Shown here: positions 1-6,711 of the stretch, piece by piece
Layout of the letters: the number at the start of each line of letters is the position of its first letter
Numbering within the stretch: the first letter of the stretch is position 1
From: Actinomycetes bacterium
Lineage (GTDB): Bacteria; Actinomycetota; Acidimicrobiia; Acidimicrobiales; Palsa-688
Direction: 5' to 3'
Assembly: GCA_021819345.1 (NCBI GenBank)
Contig: JAKARG010000100.1
Location: 1 to 9,265, forward strand
DNA length: 9,265 nucleotides
Program-made: the position numbers and the translations under genes
Notes under the pieces: model-generated
What the model was told of the DNA's origin: nothing
Seen by the model: the letters and a program-made list of their open reading frames with translations, nothing else
Database searches by the model: none

Positions 1-665
1 TAGTGGGCGAGCGCGACCCCGGAGGGCCGCAGCCCGCGGAACTTCCCGATCGAGGCGCAGGCGAGCTCGAGGTCGAAGTCCGCCGGCGGGGTGGCGGGCC
101 AGAGCACGCCGGCGTCGGGGAGGCGGACCCCGACCGCGTCGCCGGCGAAGAGCAGCCCGCTGTCGCTGTCGTGGAGGGCGAGGTGGTGCTTGGCGTGACC
201 GGGCGAGTCGATGCTGCGCAGCACCCGTCCCGGCCCGACCGCCACCTCCTCCCCGTCGGCGAGGACGTGGATGCGCTCCGGCGGCGTCGGGTCGAGCCGG
301 CCGTAGAGCGAGTCGAGCAGATCGCCGTAGACCTGCGCCGCCGAGGCCACCAGGCGCGTCGGGTCGGCGAGGTGTCGGGCACCCTTCTCGTGGACGTAGA
401 CCGTCGCTCGCGGGAAGGCCCGGGCCAGGTCCCCGACCCCCCCGGCGTGGTCGAGGTGGATGTGGGTGACGGCGATCCCGGCCAGGTCGGAAGCACCGAT
501 CCCGAGACGCTCCAGGGCGGCGAGGAGGGCCGGCACCGAGCTCTGGCTGCCGGTCTCGACGAGCACCGGCGAGGGACCTTCGACCAGGTAGCCGGCGGTG
601 ACCCGGTCCCAGCCCCCGAGGAGGGTGTCGATCTCGACCACCCCGGGCGCGATCCGCTCGCTCAT
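1..665 (-). CDS. MBL-fold metallo-hydrolase, C-terminus cut by window edge
   Basis: Metallo-beta-lactamase-fold hydrolase, probably a dinuclear-zinc enzyme of the glyoxalase II-like type; the substrate cannot be told. 221 codons are visible before the left edge. The metal motif HIHLDH is at residues 68-73 (H68, H70, D72, H73), preceded by the beta-strand LVETG near 35-39. A PGH motif gives the next metal ligand, H157, and AGDA supplies the bridging D176. The visible part ends in ALAH, the start of the usual C-terminal histidine region, so only the tail is missing. The ATG at 665-663 overlaps the hisN stop as ATGA, and a GGAGGG ribosome site sits 8 nt upstream at 679-674, so translation is probably coupled to hisN. 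It is the last visible gene of the abcF-hisN-MBL run. Family call is secure; function is not. Confidence 0.88.
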   Translation of the reverse strand, partial: MSERIAPGVVEIDTLLGGWDRVTAGYLVEGPSPVLVETGSQSSVPALLAALERLGIGASDLAGIAVTHIHLDHAGGVGDLARAFPRATVYVHEKGARHLADPTRLVASAAQVYGDLLDSLYGRLDPTPPERIHVLADGEEVAVGPGRVLRSIDSPGHAKHHLALHDSDSGLLFAGDAVGVRLPDAGVLWPATPPADFDLELACASIGKFRGLRPSGVALAH

Positions 666-1567
666 CGACCCGACCCTCCGGCCACCTCGTGGCGCGCTCC
701 CCCGCCGGGGGCACGACCGGACGAGCCGAGCCGAGCGGCGCCGGTGCCGACCAGCTCGAGCACCTGGTCGTGGAGCAGCCCGTTGGTCGAGACCGCGCTC
801 CCCCCCTCCAGCCCGGCGTTGCCGGCCAGGTCGCTCGTCCGGCCCCCGGCCTCCTCGACGATCGGGACCAGGGCGGCGACGTCCCAGGCCGAGACCACCG
901 GGTCGAGTGCGATGTCGCAGGCCCCCTCGGCGACGAGCACATGCGACCAGAAGTCGCCGAAGGCGCGCTCGCGCCAGCAGCGCCGGGCGAGCTCGCGGAC
1001 CTCGGGGCCGAGGCCGAGCTGCTCCCAGCCGTCGTCGCCGCAGCCGGAGAGGTGGGCGTCGGCGAGGCGGTCGACGGAGGAGACCTGCAGTCGGCGGCTC
1101 TCGGAGGTGACCGGGCCGGCCGGGCGCAGCGGGGCCGACCACGCCCCGAGCCCCCGGGCGGCCCACCACCGGCGGCCGAGCAGCGGGGCCGATACCACCC
1201 CGAGGACCAGCTCGCCGGCGTCCTCCAAGGCGATGAGCGTCGCCCACACCGGCACCCGCCGCACGAAGTTCGCGGTGCCGTCGATCGGGTCGAGGATCCA
1301 GCGCCTCGGACCTCCTCCGGTCTCCCCGCCTTCCTCGCCGAGGACCCCGTCGCCGGGACGCTCGGCGGCGATGAGCAAGCGGAGCCCCACCTCGACCGCC
1401 CGGTCGGCCTCGGTCACCCAGGTCCGGTCCGCCTTGGTGTCGACGGCGAGGTCTCGCCGAGCGGCCGCCGGGAGCGTGATCGCGTCCGCGGCGTCGGCGA
1501 GGCGCTGGGCGAGGTCGAGGTCGGCCTCGAGGGCGGCGGAGGCGCTCGGCACGGCAGGGTGGGGCAT
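662..1567 (-). CDS. hisN: Inositol-monophosphatase family, HisN-type histidinol-phosphatase
   Basis: Mg-dependent phosphatase of the inositol monophosphatase superfamily. The closest match by eye is actinobacterial HisN, which hydrolyses L-histidinol phosphate to histidinol in histidine synthesis. The 301-residue length is slightly long for the family. Numbering from the chosen start: first metal motif GEE at 77-79, DPIDGT at 93-98, and the C-terminal metal-binding WD at 228-229 within AWDVAALVPIVEEAGG. The GDFWSHVLVAEG segment before it is the HisN-like signature; an inositol- or PAP-phosphatase role is less likely but open. Start: the frame opens with ATG at 1579, which overlaps the abcF stop as TGATG, but ATG 1567 has a strong GGGAG site 5 nt upstream (1577-1573) and is preferred. 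Residues after about 275 look like a poorly conserved tail. Its stop overlaps the next gene's start. Confidence 0.85.
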   Translation of the reverse strand: MPHPAVPSASAALEADLDLAQRLADAADAITLPAAARRDLAVDTKADRTWVTEADRAVEVGLRLLIAAERPGDGVLGEEGGETGGGPRRWILDPIDGTANFVRRVPVWATLIALEDAGELVLGVVSAPLLGRRWWAARGLGAWSAPLRPAGPVTSESRRLQVSSVDRLADAHLSGCGDDGWEQLGLGPEVRELARRCWRERAFGDFWSHVLVAEGACDIALDPVVSAWDVAALVPIVEEAGGRTSDLAGNAGLEGGSAVSTNGLLHDQVLELVGTGAARLGSSGRAPGGGARHEVAGGSGR

Positions 1568-1572
1568 CGGTA

Positions 1573-1577
1573 CTCCC
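1573..1577 (-). promoter_or_regulatory. Ribosome binding site deciding the hisN start
   Basis: GGGAG on the minus strand, 5 nt before ATG 1567. It lies directly on the upstream alternative ATG (1579-1577), which has no purine-rich site of its own. This favours initiation at 1567, 11 nt after the abcF stop codon. Confidence 0.6.
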
Positions 1578-1578
1578 A

Positions 1579-3189
1579 TCAGGCCATGGCGACGAGCTCG
1601 AGCAGGTCGTCGCTCCAGGTGTCGAGGGTGCCGTCGGGCAGCAGCAGCACCCGGGCCGGCGAGAGCTCGGCGACGAAGTCGACGTCGTGGCTCACGAGGA
1701 CCATCGCCCCCGGCCAGGCGGACAGGGCGCGGCCGATCGCCTCGCGCGAAGGCGGGTCCAAGTTGTTGGTCGGCTCGTCGAGGAGCAGGAGGTTGTGGCG
1801 GCCGGCGACGAGCTGGGCGAGGGCGAGCTTGGTCTTCTCTCCGCCGGAGAGGGTGGAGGCGTCCTGGAAGGCGACCTCGCCGACCAGACCGAACATCCCG
1901 AGCAGCCCGCGCAGTTCGCTCACCGGAGCGGGCGAGGCCTCCCGGAGGTGGTCGAGAACGCTCACCCCGGGGCGGATCCCCTCGTGCTCCTGGGCGTAGT
2001 AACCGGGGGAAACGCCCAGCCCGAGGCGGAAGGACCCCGAGGCCGGGGGGCTCGCCCCGGTGAGGATGCGCAGCAGGCTGGTCTTGCCGGCGCCGTTCAA
2101 CCCCATGACGAGGAGCCGCTCACCGCGTTCGAGGCCGAAGCAGACCTCCTCGAAGATCGCCGGCCCCCCGTAGGCCTGGGCCAGCCGGTCGGCCTCGAGC
2201 ACGACCCTGCCAGAGTGCGGGGGGGCCGGGAAGCGCACGTGGTAGTTGCGGTCCTGGCGAGCCGGGGCGTCCACTGCGACCGACGCCAGGCGCTCGACCC
2301 GCTTGTCGAGCGACTTGGCGACCCGGGCACGTTTGGCGGTCTGGTGGCGCATCGACTCGGCGAGCCCGGACAGCCGCTTGATCTCGGCCTGCTGGCGGCC
2401 GGCGAGCTTGGTCAAGCGGACCTCGTCGGCGGCCCGGGACTGCCGGTACTGGCTGTAGGTCCCCTTGTACTCGACGAGCCGCCCCTCGTCCAGGTGGAGG
2501 ACCCGGGTGATCGACGAGTCGAGCAGCCCGAGATCGTGGGAGACGACGAGCAACGCACCCCGATAGGCGGCGAGGAAGCCCATCAACCAGGTCTTGGCGT
2601 CGATGTCCAAGTGGTTGGTCGGCTCGTCGAGCATCAGGACGTCGCTGCCGCCGAAGAGGATCCGGGCGAGCTCGACCCGCCGGCGCTCGCCCCCCGAGAG
2701 GACCCCGACCGGAAGATCGGCCCGGCCCGGGTCGAGCCCGAGGCCGGCGAGCAGGGTCCGCGCCTCGGCGTCGGCGGCGTACCCGCCGGCATCTGCGAAG
2801 CGCTCCTCCGCCCTGCCGTAGCGGGCGACCGCCCGCTCGCTCGGGTCCTCCTCCAGCGCGATCCGCAGCTTCTCCAGCCGCTCCGCCAGCTCGTCCAGGC
2901 CCCGACCGGAGAGCACGTGGGCGACTGCGGTGGCGGAGTCGATCTCGGCGAGGTGGCGGGGGTCCTGGGTGAGGAAGCCGAGCCTTCCTTGGACCTCGAC
3001 CACCCCGGAGGCCGGGGGCGAGACCCTACCGAGCACCTTCAACAGGCTCGTCTTGCCGGCCCCGTTCCGCCCCACCAGGCCGACCTTGTCCCCGGCGCGC
3101 ACGCTGAAGCTGGCCCCCTCCAGGGTGAGGCGACCGCCCACTTCGACCGACAGGTTCCTAACCGCGAGCACCCGACCATGATGGTCCAT
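1579..3189 (-). CDS. ABC-F family ATPase (ribosome-associated, duplicated ABC domains)
   Basis: Soluble 536-residue protein with two ATP-binding cassettes and no membrane segment, the ABC-F layout; characterised members act on the ribosome E site (translation factors such as EttA, or antibiotic protection). Domain 1: Walker A GRNGAGKT 40-47, Q-loop Q75, signature LSGGE 164-168, Walker B LMLDE ending at E189 followed by PTNHLD, H-loop H218. A charged inter-domain linker, about 241-310 and rich in K, R and Q, matches the P-site tRNA interaction motif region. Domain 2: Walker A GLNGAGKT 363-370, signature LSGGE 447-451, Walker B LLLLDE with E472, then PTNNLD, H-loop H501. All catalytic residues are present. 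The frame stays open to 3792, but that part runs antisense through prmA and is not ABC-like; ATG 3189 fits the first beta-strand. Housekeeping versus resistance role cannot be decided here. Confidence 0.92.
   Translation of the reverse strand: MDHHGRVLAVRNLSVEVGGRLTLEGASFSVRAGDKVGLVGRNGAGKTSLLKVLGRVSPPASGVVEVQGRLGFLTQDPRHLAEIDSATAVAHVLSGRGLDELAERLEKLRIALEEDPSERAVARYGRAEERFADAGGYAADAEARTLLAGLGLDPGRADLPVGVLSGGERRRVELARILFGGSDVLMLDEPTNHLDIDAKTWLMGFLAAYRGALLVVSHDLGLLDSSITRVLHLDEGRLVEYKGTYSQYRQSRAADEVRLTKLAGRQQAEIKRLSGLAESMRHQTAKRARVAKSLDKRVERLASVAVDAPARQDRNYHVRFPAPPHSGRVVLEADRLAQAYGGPAIFEEVCFGLERGERLLVMGLNGAGKTSLLRILTGASPPASGSFRLGLGVSPGYYAQEHEGIRPGVSVLDHLREASPAPVSELRGLLGMFGLVGEVAFQDASTLSGGEKTKLALAQLVAGRHNLLLLDEPTNNLDPPSREAIGRALSAWPGAMVLVSHDVDFVAELSPARVLLLPDGTLDTWSDDLLELVAMA
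3174..3189. promoter_or_regulatory. Overlapping palindromes at the divergent abcF/prmA starts
   Basis: GACCAT-G-ATGGTC (3174-3186) is a perfect inverted repeat with a 1-nt centre; ATGG-T-CCAT (3181-3189) overlaps it. They cover the first codons of abcF and the bases just before the prmA GTG. An operator is possible, but the first abcF codons (M D H H G) produce the symmetry and chance is a fair alternative. Confidence 0.25.
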
Positions 3190-3190
3190 C

Positions 3191-4099
3191 GTGGACCTGG
3201 TGCTGCACTGGAGCACCGGCCCCGGCGCAGAGGAGCTCGGGGCCGACGAGCTGTGGGGCCGGGGCGCGACCGCGGTGCAGCTCGGCGACGGGGTCCTGCT
3301 GGCCTCCTTCCCGACCGAGGCGGCCACCCGGCAGGCGGCTTCGGAGCTCGGGGCGACCGTGGAGGAGGTCGACCCGGCCTGGCAGGACGCGTGGAAGAGC
3401 TTCGCCGAACCGGTCGAGCTCCCCGGGGTGGTGGTCACCCCGGCCTGGCGGGAGGTCGAGCTCGGAGCGGACCGGCTGTCGCTGTCGATCGACCCGGGAC
3501 CGGTCTTCGGCAGCGGGAGCCATCCGAGCACCCGGCTCCTGCTCGGCCTGCTCGCCGAGAGCCCGCCGTCGGGCCTCGACGTGCTCGACGTCGGCACCGG
3601 CAGCGGGATCCTCGCCGTCGCAGCTGCGCTCCTCGGCGCCGCGAGGGTCACCGCGATCGACGTCGATCCGGCAGCCGTCCCGGTCGCGAGGGCCAACGCG
3701 GCTCGCAACCGGGTCGCAGGCCGGGTCGAGGTCTCCACCACCGCCGTCTCCGAGGTGGGTGGCGACCATGACCTGGTGCTCGTGAACCTCACCGCCGGAG
3801 TGCACGCCGAGGTGGGTGCCGACGCGGCCGCGGCCGTCCGACCCGGGGGGCGCCTGTGGCTCGCCGGCCTCCTGCCCGGCCAGTGGCGCCACGTGGCCGG
3901 CGCCTACCCGGGTTGCAAGCTGGTCGCCGAGACCGCCCTCGACGGCTGGGTCGGCGCCATCCTGGCCAAGGCGGGCGGGGTCGCGCCTACTGGAGCGGGC
4001 TCGGTACCTACCGCAGCTCGCCGGAGCCCGAGGGAAGCCGACGGGACCGGTCGGCCTCCTGCCAGAAGTCGTCGTGGCCGCAGGTCGGGCAGCGCCTGA
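3191..4099 (+). CDS. prmA: Ribosomal protein L11 methyltransferase (PrmA-like)
   Basis: SAM-dependent class I methyltransferase resembling PrmA, which methylates lysines and the N-terminus of ribosomal protein L11. A short N-terminal substrate-recognition part (about 1-75) precedes the PrmA hallmark DPGPVFGSGSHPST at 101-114, the SAM-binding loop DVGTGSGI at 133-140, the acidic pair AIDVD at 155-159, and DLVLVNL at 194-200 in place of the usual N-I/P-type motif IV. The GTG at 3191 is the first possible start after the in-frame TGA at 3179-3181; no Shine-Dalgarno sequence is visible, so a leaderless message is plausible. Similarity ends about residue 260 (GWVGAILAK). The last 40 or so residues are R/G/S/P-rich and lie partly antisense to the zinc-ribbon gene, so this looks like a read-through extension. 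The 302-residue total is near normal only because the N-terminus is short. Confidence 0.85.
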   Translation: MDLVLHWSTGPGAEELGADELWGRGATAVQLGDGVLLASFPTEAATRQAASELGATVEEVDPAWQDAWKSFAEPVELPGVVVTPAWREVELGADRLSLSIDPGPVFGSGSHPSTRLLLGLLAESPPSGLDVLDVGTGSGILAVAAALLGAARVTAIDVDPAAVPVARANAARNRVAGRVEVSTTAVSEVGGDHDLVLVNLTAGVHAEVGADAAAAVRPGGRLWLAGLLPGQWRHVAGAYPGCKLVAETALDGWVGAILAKAGGVAPTGAGSVPTAARRSPREADGTGRPPARSRRGRRSGSA

Positions 4100-4343
4100 A
4101 CTGCTCCCAGCGGTCGAGCACCGCCCGCCAGCTCGCCTCGAGCCCCGCGGCGCCAGCCGACAGCCCGGCCCGGCGCGGATCGGCGATCACACCGGCCCGG
4201 GTCGAGCGCCGCCGAGGGGGACGCCCGGCGACCGCGCGATCGACCACCCACGAGCCGCCGCAGACGTTGCAGGTCCTCCGGTACCGCCTGCGCAGGCGGA
4301 CCAGGCGCATCCCCCGCCGGCGAGACCGGGCGCTCACCCCCAC
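4008..4343 (-). CDS. Small zinc-ribbon protein, unknown function
   Basis: 111-residue basic protein with two CxxC knuckles far apart: C25-N-V-C28 in RRTCNVCGGSWVV and C85-P-T-C88 in RRCPTCGHDDFW. These would form one four-cysteine zinc site, with a 56-residue arginine-rich insert between. Aromatic and hydrophobic residues follow each knuckle, as in zinc ribbons. No function is recognised; nucleic acid binding or a stabilising zinc site is only a guess. The GTG start at 4343 lacks a good ribosome site; GTG 4337 and ATG 4310 (just before the first knuckle) are alternatives. It lies downstream of larC on the same strand, 205 bp away, and its last 92 bp overlap the 3' end of prmA in opposite orientation. 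The second knuckle lies inside that overlap, so selection there probably favours this strand. Confidence 0.65.
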   Translation of the reverse strand: MGVSARSRRRGMRLVRLRRRYRRTCNVCGGSWVVDRAVAGRPPRRRSTRAGVIADPRRAGLSAGAAGLEASWRAVLDRWEQFRRCPTCGHDDFWQEADRSRRLPSGSGELR

Positions 4344-4466
4344 GAGACTAGAGCGGACCGGGGCCGGGGGCTCGGCCAGCTCCGGACGGCGCGAGCGACC
4401 CGAGCCGGAGCGCCTCTGCGCCCCGTCGCAGCTCCAGCCGCAGTGGGCGCCGGCTCAGCGGCTCCG

Positions 4467-4514
4467 GCGGGGCTGCGCCCCGCACCCATCGATGCCCGGC
4501 GAGCTGGCGCTCGC
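4467..4514. terminator. Two GC hairpins downstream of larC
   Basis: Within the 205-bp gap between larC and the zinc-ribbon gene (4344-4548). GCGAGC (4499-4504) pairs with GCTCGC (4509-4514) around a 4-nt loop, and GCGGGGC (4467-4473) pairs with GCCCCGC (4477-4483) around a 3-nt loop. They start about 35 bp after the larC stop. There is no T-tract, as is common in high-GC actinomycetes, so termination is only a suggestion. The rest of the gap holds nothing recognisable. Confidence 0.35.
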
Positions 4515-4548
4515 TCGAGCATCCTGAGCTGCTCGCTGGGCTCCGACC

Positions 4549-5763
4549 TCAGCCGGCCTCGGGGCTCGGCGGGGCCAGGGGGCCGCCGCCCGGGGCAGGC
4601 GGCTCGGAGGCCGCCTCGACCAGCTTGGCCACCTGCCGGAGTGGTCGACCGAGCAGCCGGGCGACCCGGGCCAGGTCCTCGTGCTCCGCCTTGACCCCCG
4701 CCGGGGAGCTCTTGACGCGCACCGTGTAGCCCTCTACCTCGACCTCGGAGACCTCCCGCGTCGAGGTCCAGCGGCGGCGCTCGTGCACCCGCACCCCGAG
4801 GGTGCCGGTCTCGGCGACGACCAGGTCCAGCAGGCGGCCGGCCGCCGCCGGCTCGACGACCACCGAGAGCTGGTGGGCGGGTCTCCCCTTCTTGCCGACG
4901 ATCGGCGTGACCCACGCGTCGAGGGCGCCGGCGCCGAGCAGGGCGGCGACCGCATGGGCCAGGACCTCGCCGGTCACGTCGTCGAGGTTGGTCTCGAGCA
5001 GCACTATCGGGTGCCCGGGCTCGGCGCTCCCGCCGATCGCCTCACCGAGCACGACCTGCACCAGGTTGGGTCGGCCGGCGAGCTCACGGCTGCCCGCTCC
5101 GCGGCCGACCCGCTCCACCCGCATCTCGGGCATCGGTCCCCACCCCTCCGCCAGGGAGGCCAGCAGCGCCGCTCCGGTAGGGGTGGTCAGCTCCACCGGT
5201 ACGTCGGTGCCATAGGTCGGGGCGCCGGCCAGCAGCTCGACGACCGCCGGGGCGGGCACCGGGAGTAGGCCGTGGGAGCTGCGGACCATGCCACTGCCCT
5301 GGGCCACGGCGCTCGAGCGGACCTCGTCGACGCCGAGGACCTCGAGCGCTACACAGGTTCCGACGATGTCGATGATCGCATCGGTACCGCCGACCTCGTG
5401 GAAGTGGACCTGGGAGGGGGGGCGTCCGTGGAGGCGTCCCTCAACCTCGGCGAGAGCCGCGAAGGCGGCGAGCGCCCGCCGCCGCACCCGATCGTCGAGG
5501 CGCGCCTCGGTGATCAAGCCGACGATGTGGGCGTGGGTGCGGACCACCGGCGTGTCGCGCACCGTGACCACCATCTGGGTGGCGGCCAGCCCTCCGCGCT
5601 GCACAGGTCGGGACTCGAGGCTCCAGCCGCCGAACGGCAGGGCGACCAGCTCCCGCTCGATCGCCTCCAGGTCGGCACCGGCGTCGACCAGGCTGGCGAG
5701 CGCCATGTCTCCGGCGATGCCCGAGAAGCAGTGCCACCACGCCACCCGCCGGCTCGGGCTCAC
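4549..5763 (-). CDS. larC: Nickel-pincer cofactor nickel insertase LarC
   Basis: LarC uses CTP and inserts nickel into the dithiolated pyridinium mononucleotide, the last step of nickel-pincer nucleotide synthesis; the cofactor serves lactate racemase and related epimerases. 404 residues, full family length. Visible family features: HCFSGIAGDM at 11-20, QVHFHEVG at 118-125 (histidine-rich), PTGAAL at 195-200, ETNLDDVTGE at 257-266 and GKKGRPAHQL at 290-299. In Lactiplantibacillus the protein is made from larC1/larC2 by programmed frameshifting; here both halves are in one frame. The GTG start at 5763 overlaps the larB stop as GTGA and has TGGAG 4 nt upstream, inside the larB tail. The frame remains open upstream but becomes an antisense-like arginine-rich shadow of larB. 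The last 20 residues are a P/G-rich tail. Confidence 0.92.
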   Translation of the reverse strand: MSPSRRVAWWHCFSGIAGDMALASLVDAGADLEAIERELVALPFGGWSLESRPVQRGGLAATQMVVTVRDTPVVRTHAHIVGLITEARLDDRVRRRALAAFAALAEVEGRLHGRPPSQVHFHEVGGTDAIIDIVGTCVALEVLGVDEVRSSAVAQGSGMVRSSHGLLPVPAPAVVELLAGAPTYGTDVPVELTTPTGAALLASLAEGWGPMPEMRVERVGRGAGSRELAGRPNLVQVVLGEAIGGSAEPGHPIVLLETNLDDVTGEVLAHAVAALLGAGALDAWVTPIVGKKGRPAHQLSVVVEPAAAGRLLDLVVAETGTLGVRVHERRRWTSTREVSEVEVEGYTVRVKSSPAGVKAEHEDLARVARLLGRPLRQVAKLVEAASEPPAPGGGPLAPPSPEAG

Positions 5764-6689
5764 GGCGCTCCAGGGGTCGGCACGCCCCAGCTCGATGCAC
5801 CCGATGTCGATGCACCGGACGTCGATGCACCCAGGCCTGGGACGACCGCGCCGGGGACGACCGGGCCAGGAACGGCTGCGCCGTGTCCACCCACGCCGAG
5901 GTCCTGGTGCCCCGGCTCGGGGGTGCGACGCGCTTCGCGGGGCCTTTCCCCCAGTCCGAGCGCACGCGCGACGACGTGCGCGGCTCCGAAGCCGTTGTCC
6001 ACGCCGACCACCGCCAGCCCGGCGGCGCAGCTCGCCAGCATCCCGAGCAGGGCCGTCACCCCCTCGAGCGAGCTCCCGTACCCGGTGCTCGTCGGGACCG
6101 CCACGACCGGGCAGGCGGTGAGGCCGCCGACGACGCTCGCGAGGGCCCCCTCCATCCCGGCGACGACCACCACCGCATCGGCTGCCTGCAGCTCCCCGAC
6201 CACGGCCAGGAGCCGGTGCAGCCCGGCCACGCCCACGTCGGCGATCCTGCGAGCCTCCCATCCGAACGCCCCCAGGGTCGCGGCGCACTCGTCGGCGACC
6301 GGGCCGTCGGCGGTGCCGGCGGTCACCACCACCACCTGCTCCGCACGGCGCGCGGCGGCTCTCCACACCACGGTCGAGCCGGTCACCCGACCCCCCGGGA
6401 GCACGTCCAGGCAGGCGGCGACCTGGTCGCTCGACGCCCGACTGAGGACCACCGGACCGCCGTCGGGGCGGGCACCGAGCGCGCGCACGAGGCCAGCAGC
6501 CTGTTCGACCGTCTTGCCCGGCGCGTAGACCGTCTCGGGGAAGCCCTGGCGGAGGCTGCGGTGGTGGTCGAGCCGGGCGAACCCGAGGTCCTCGAAGGGC
6601 ATACGGCGCAGCTCGGCCACCGCCACGTCGGGAGGGCACTCCCCGCGGCGCACGGCGTCGAGCAGTCGGCGGAGGGCAGGCTCGTCCAT
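5760..6689 (-). CDS. larB: Nickel-pincer cofactor biosynthesis carboxylase LarB
   Basis: LarB carboxylates the pyridinium ring of nicotinic acid adenine dinucleotide and releases AMP, the first step of NPN cofactor synthesis; the catalytic domain is related to PurE. N-terminal helical region 1-60 with the family motif DHHRSLRQGFPETVYAPGKT at 41-60; PurE-like core about 78-245, with TAGTADGPVADE at 123-134, VAGMEGALASVVGGL at 176-190, VPTSTGYG at 198-205 and ASCAAGLAVVGVDNGFGAA at 219-237. C221 sits at the family's nucleophilic cysteine. Family members usually end soon after this core; here about 60 extra residues follow (250-309), ending in repeats of VPGxV and GASTS type. Start: ATG 6689 with an AGGG site 5 nt upstream. 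The upstream ATG at 6740 would run into pheA and is rejected. It is co-transcribed with larC through the GTGA overlap. Confidence 0.92.
   Translation of the reverse strand: MDEPALRRLLDAVRRGECPPDVAVAELRRMPFEDLGFARLDHHRSLRQGFPETVYAPGKTVEQAAGLVRALGARPDGGPVVLSRASSDQVAACLDVLPGGRVTGSTVVWRAAARRAEQVVVVTAGTADGPVADECAATLGAFGWEARRIADVGVAGLHRLLAVVGELQAADAVVVVAGMEGALASVVGGLTACPVVAVPTSTGYGSSLEGVTALLGMLASCAAGLAVVGVDNGFGAAHVVARALGLGERPREARRTPEPGHQDLGVGGHGAAVPGPVVPGAVVPGLGASTSGASTSGASSWGVPTPGAP
5787..5831. repeat. 15-bp tandem repeat in larB 3' end (GASTS units)
   Basis: Three 15-bp units read on the minus strand, each beginning GGTGCATCGA, at 5831-5817, 5816-5802 and 5801-5787. The first two differ by two bases; the third diverges after position 10. 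Because 15 is a multiple of 3, they encode in-frame pentapeptides GASTS, GASTS, GASSW. They lie just upstream of the larC ribosome site. Confidence 0.85.
5836..5880. repeat. Second 15-bp tandem repeat in larB 3' end (VPGxV units)
   Basis: Three 15-bp units at 5836-5850, 5851-5865 and 5866-5880, sharing a core GACGACCG on the plus strand; the third is degenerate. On the coding strand they give VVPG-type pentapeptides (VPGPV, VPGAV, VPGLG). The sequence differs from the neighbouring GASTS repeat but has the same period, so the two arrays lie side by side. Confidence 0.75.
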
Positions 6690-6697
6690 GACCGCCC

Positions 6698-6703
6698 TAT
6701 CCT
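6698..6703 (+). promoter_or_regulatory. Candidate -10 element of pheA
   Basis: TATCCT fits the actinomycete -10 pattern TAnnnT. It ends 8 nt before ATG 6712, the spacing expected when transcription starts at the start codon, so pheA may be leaderless. It lies within the 22-bp gap to larB. No clear -35 is seen. Confidence 0.4.
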
Positions 6704-6711
6704 GCCCTCCG

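Noticed and set aside
3..2063. Very long plus-strand open frame opposite MBL, hisN and abcF
   Set aside because: Low-complexity R/P/G/S composition with no recognisable motif; a GC-bias shadow of three genes with clear catalytic motifs on the minus strand.
1687..3771. Long plus-strand open frame opposite abcF
   Set aside because: No family motif in it; it mirrors the ABC-F coding strand and its end collides with prmA.
3190..3792. Upstream extension of the abcF frame by about 200 codons
   Set aside because: It is S/T/A/R-rich, has no ABC similarity, and is antisense to the well-supported prmA; the conserved fold begins right after ATG 3189.
5787..5880. CRISPR-like array
   Set aside because: Units are contiguous 15-mers without spacers and keep the larB reading frame; this is a coding minisatellite.
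5764..6639. Upstream extension of the larC frame
   Set aside because: The added residues are arginine/glycine-rich shadow of larB in another frame; the GTGA overlap and ribosome site place the start at 5763.
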